DNA from: Treponema sp.
GTDB taxonomy: Bacteria; Spirochaetota; Spirochaetia; Treponematales; Treponemataceae
Direction: 5' to 3'
DNA length: 24,423 bases
Assembly: GCA_017453705.1 (NCBI GenBank)
Contig: JAFTEK010000060.1
Coordinates: 1-24,423 of the forward strand
A model generated the notes under the pieces. The model ran no database searches. It was given only the letters and a program-made list of their open reading frames with translations, and was not told where the DNA came from. Positions within the stretch are counted from its first letter, which is position 1. The number at the start of each line of letters is the position of its first letter. The translations under genes and the position numbers were made by a program. Shown one piece after another: positions 23,083-24,423 of the stretch.

Positions 23083-23240
23083 GGAGATTTTGTGATGAAC
23101 GACTCTTCAAAATGTGGAGATTTTGTGATAAATGACCCTTCACAACATGGAGATTTTGTGATAAAAACAGCTTCCAAATACGGAGATTTCGTGATAGAAT
23201 ACCCCTAAAATGAAGGAGATTTTGTGAGGAGCTTTATCCC
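23083..23240 (+). repeat. Tandem 33-bp array (five copies) leading into the second ATPase gene
   Basis: The core GGAGATTTTGTGAT, or a variant with one or two changes, starts at 23083, 23116, 23149, 23182 and 23215, an exact 33-base period. The core is followed by about 19 less conserved bases, often containing CTTC and AAA. The last copy changes after GGAGATTTTGTGA to GGAGCTTTATCCC and runs directly into the ATG at 23241. GAGGAG at 23226-23231 in that copy is the ribosome-binding site. TGTGATAAA in copies 2 and 3 resembles an extended -10 box, and TAAAAT at 23206-23211 is another candidate. Read on the minus strand the array is open and would encode F-I-T-K-S-P repeats. Confidence 0.88.
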
Positions 23241-24423
23241 ATGCCGGAAAGCAAGCTGAAAAGAAAGATATATAGTGAATTGCTGAAATGGAAGAATGAA
23301 TATGCTCCCGAATATGCCTTGTTCTTAAAAGGGGCACGGCGTGTAGGAAAGACGACCGTAGCGGAAGACTTTGGCCGCAATGAGTACAGGTCCTTCGTCA
23401 CAATCAACTTCCAGTCAGCGAATGATACGATCCGGGATTTGTTCGTGAACAGCCTGCTTGACCTGGAATACTTTTATAATGTCATCCAGATGCAATACGG
23501 CGTAAGGCTCCAGGAAAGGGAGTCCTTGGTCATATTGGACGAGATACAGCTTTTTCCCCTTGCGAGGCAGGCGCTCAAAAGCCTGCTCGCCGACGGCCGC
23601 TACGATTTCATAGAGACAGGTTCCCTTGCGGGCATTACAAAAAAAACAGAACGGGAGGAGATACTGATTCCGTCGGAGGAATACGCCATTGAGATGTTCC
23701 CCCTTGATTTTGAGGAGTTCCTGTGGGCTATGGGCGATGAGATGACGATGCCCATACTGCGGGGCAGCTATACCAATCTTAAGGCTTTGGGCAGCCTGCA
23801 CAAGGATGTCTTCCGCCGCTTCAGGGAATATATGTGCGTCGGCGGAATGCCCCAGGCGGTCGTAAAGTACGCGGAAAAAAAGGATTTCGAGGCAGTCGAT
23901 TTCATCAAGAAAGAGATTCTCGCGCTGTACAGGAATGACATCAAGAGCCAGGAAGAAGAGAACGGCGGCTACATCGGGAACATCTTGGACAACGTTCCTT
24001 CCGAGCTTTCCAAGCATGAGAAGAGCAGCAGCTTCAAACTGTCCCATATAAACAAGAATGCCAGGTACAGGGAGTACGGCGGCCCCCTGCGCTGGCTGGA
24101 AGAGGCCATGATTGTGAATGTGGCGAGGAGTGTCTCCGACCCCAGCCCCGCGCTGACGCTCGATTTGGATGACGAAAGGTTCAAGTGCTATTTGCTGGAC
24201 ACCGGGCTCCTCATAAACCTGAGCTTCGGCGACGGTTCCTACATGGACAATGACTTTTACAAGGCGATTCTGACGGACAGGCTTCATGTCAACGAAGGGA
24301 TGTTCGTGGAGAACGTCGTCGCGCAGTGCCTCCGCTCCAACGGGCACAAGCTCCTTTTCTATGTGGAATATGATGCCAAGGGCAAACCGCTGATGGAGAT
24401 AGACTTCCTGATGCGGAAGGACA
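23241..24423 (+). CDS. AAA ATPase, DUF4143 type, 3' end outside window
   Basis: At least 394 residues of a second AAA_14/DUF4143 ATPase; the frame is open to the right edge. Motifs in order: Walker A GARRVGKT (31-38), Walker B LVILDEIQ (96-103), sensor-like IETGSLAGI (124-132), FPLDFEEFLWAMG (153-165), GGMPQAV (201-207), a winged-helix-like region, DTGLLINLSFGD, and near the cut end the start of the nuclease-like core, MEIDFLMRKD. The family function is unknown. It differs clearly from the gene at 598-1779 (another subgroup with the G-S-L-A-G-I sensor and a longer insertion). The ATG at 23241 has GAGGAG nine bases upstream and follows the last unit of a 33-bp tandem array. A long open frame on the opposite strand (23415-24347) is its shadow. 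Confidence 0.9.
   Translation, partial: MPESKLKRKIYSELLKWKNEYAPEYALFLKGARRVGKTTVAEDFGRNEYRSFVTINFQSANDTIRDLFVNSLLDLEYFYNVIQMQYGVRLQERESLVILDEIQLFPLARQALKSLLADGRYDFIETGSLAGITKKTEREEILIPSEEYAIEMFPLDFEEFLWAMGDEMTMPILRGSYTNLKALGSLHKDVFRRFREYMCVGGMPQAVVKYAEKKDFEAVDFIKKEILALYRNDIKSQEEENGGYIGNILDNVPSELSKHEKSSSFKLSHINKNARYREYGGPLRWLEEAMIVNVARSVSDPSPALTLDLDDERFKCYLLDTGLLINLSFGDGSYMDNDFYKAILTDRLHVNEGMFVENVVAQCLRSNGHKLLFYVEYDAKGKPLMEIDFLMRKD

Noticed and set aside
23083..23240. 33-bp array as a CRISPR
   Set aside because: The conserved core is only about 14 bases, the intervening sequence is about 19 bases and partly similar between units, and no cas gene is present.
23415..24347. 310-codon open frame on the minus strand
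   Set aside because: It is antisense to the second DUF4143 ATPase, whose plus-strand frame carries Walker motifs; the minus product matches nothing recognisable.

Overview
The window looks like a chromosomal piece of a host-associated spirochaete, most likely a Treponema. The reasons are inference from gene content: a FabV/TER-type trans-2-enoyl-CoA reductase, LuxS, a catalytically degenerate LysM/M23 protein, an exported patatin, many anchored sugar-sensing components, and GC that looks close to one half by eye. No RNA gene, insertion sequence, phage gene or CRISPR array is visible, and no gene-free gap exceeds 300 bases.

Layout. The left edge holds the 5' part of gyrB (minus strand). Next comes an AAA/DUF4143 ATPase (598-1779) with a duplicated 40-bp promoter unit against its start codon, a 22-bp tandem array, and a LysM/M23-like envelope protein. 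Positions 3184-7954 are a four-gene sugar ABC importer (binding lipoprotein, double ATPase, two permeases) with a strong terminator after the binding protein. Facing it, and sharing a CTAG that contains both stop codons, is a minus-strand operon (13031-7951). It encodes a PilZ-like protein, a membrane-anchored YtfQ-like binding protein, a YesM/LytS-type histidine kinase and a YesN-type AraC response regulator. Together these look like a periplasmic sugar sensor wired to the importer.

The next block (13179-15869, plus) is rsmE, a divergent WecG/TagA-like protein and a sigma-54-activator ATPase lacking a DNA-binding domain. Then ruvC, yebC and luxS lie on the minus strand. Divergent from luxS are a small lipoprotein and an exported patatin phospholipase. 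A six-copy 23-bp tandem array precedes fabV. RluA-type pseudouridine synthase and a membrane diguanylate cyclase are on the minus strand. Divergent from the cyclase, behind a 33-bp x 5 tandem array, is a second AAA/DUF4143 ATPase that runs off the right edge (23241 to the end) and is partial.

Two window-wide themes stand out. First, both AAA/DUF4143 ATPase genes begin immediately after a tandem repeat array, each array with its own period and sequence, and two further 22/23-bp arrays have no ATPase beside them. Second, several genes (gyrB, the first ATPase, the lipoprotein, the diguanylate cyclase) have a recognisable -10 box 6-8 bases before the start codon, so their mRNAs should be leaderless or nearly so.
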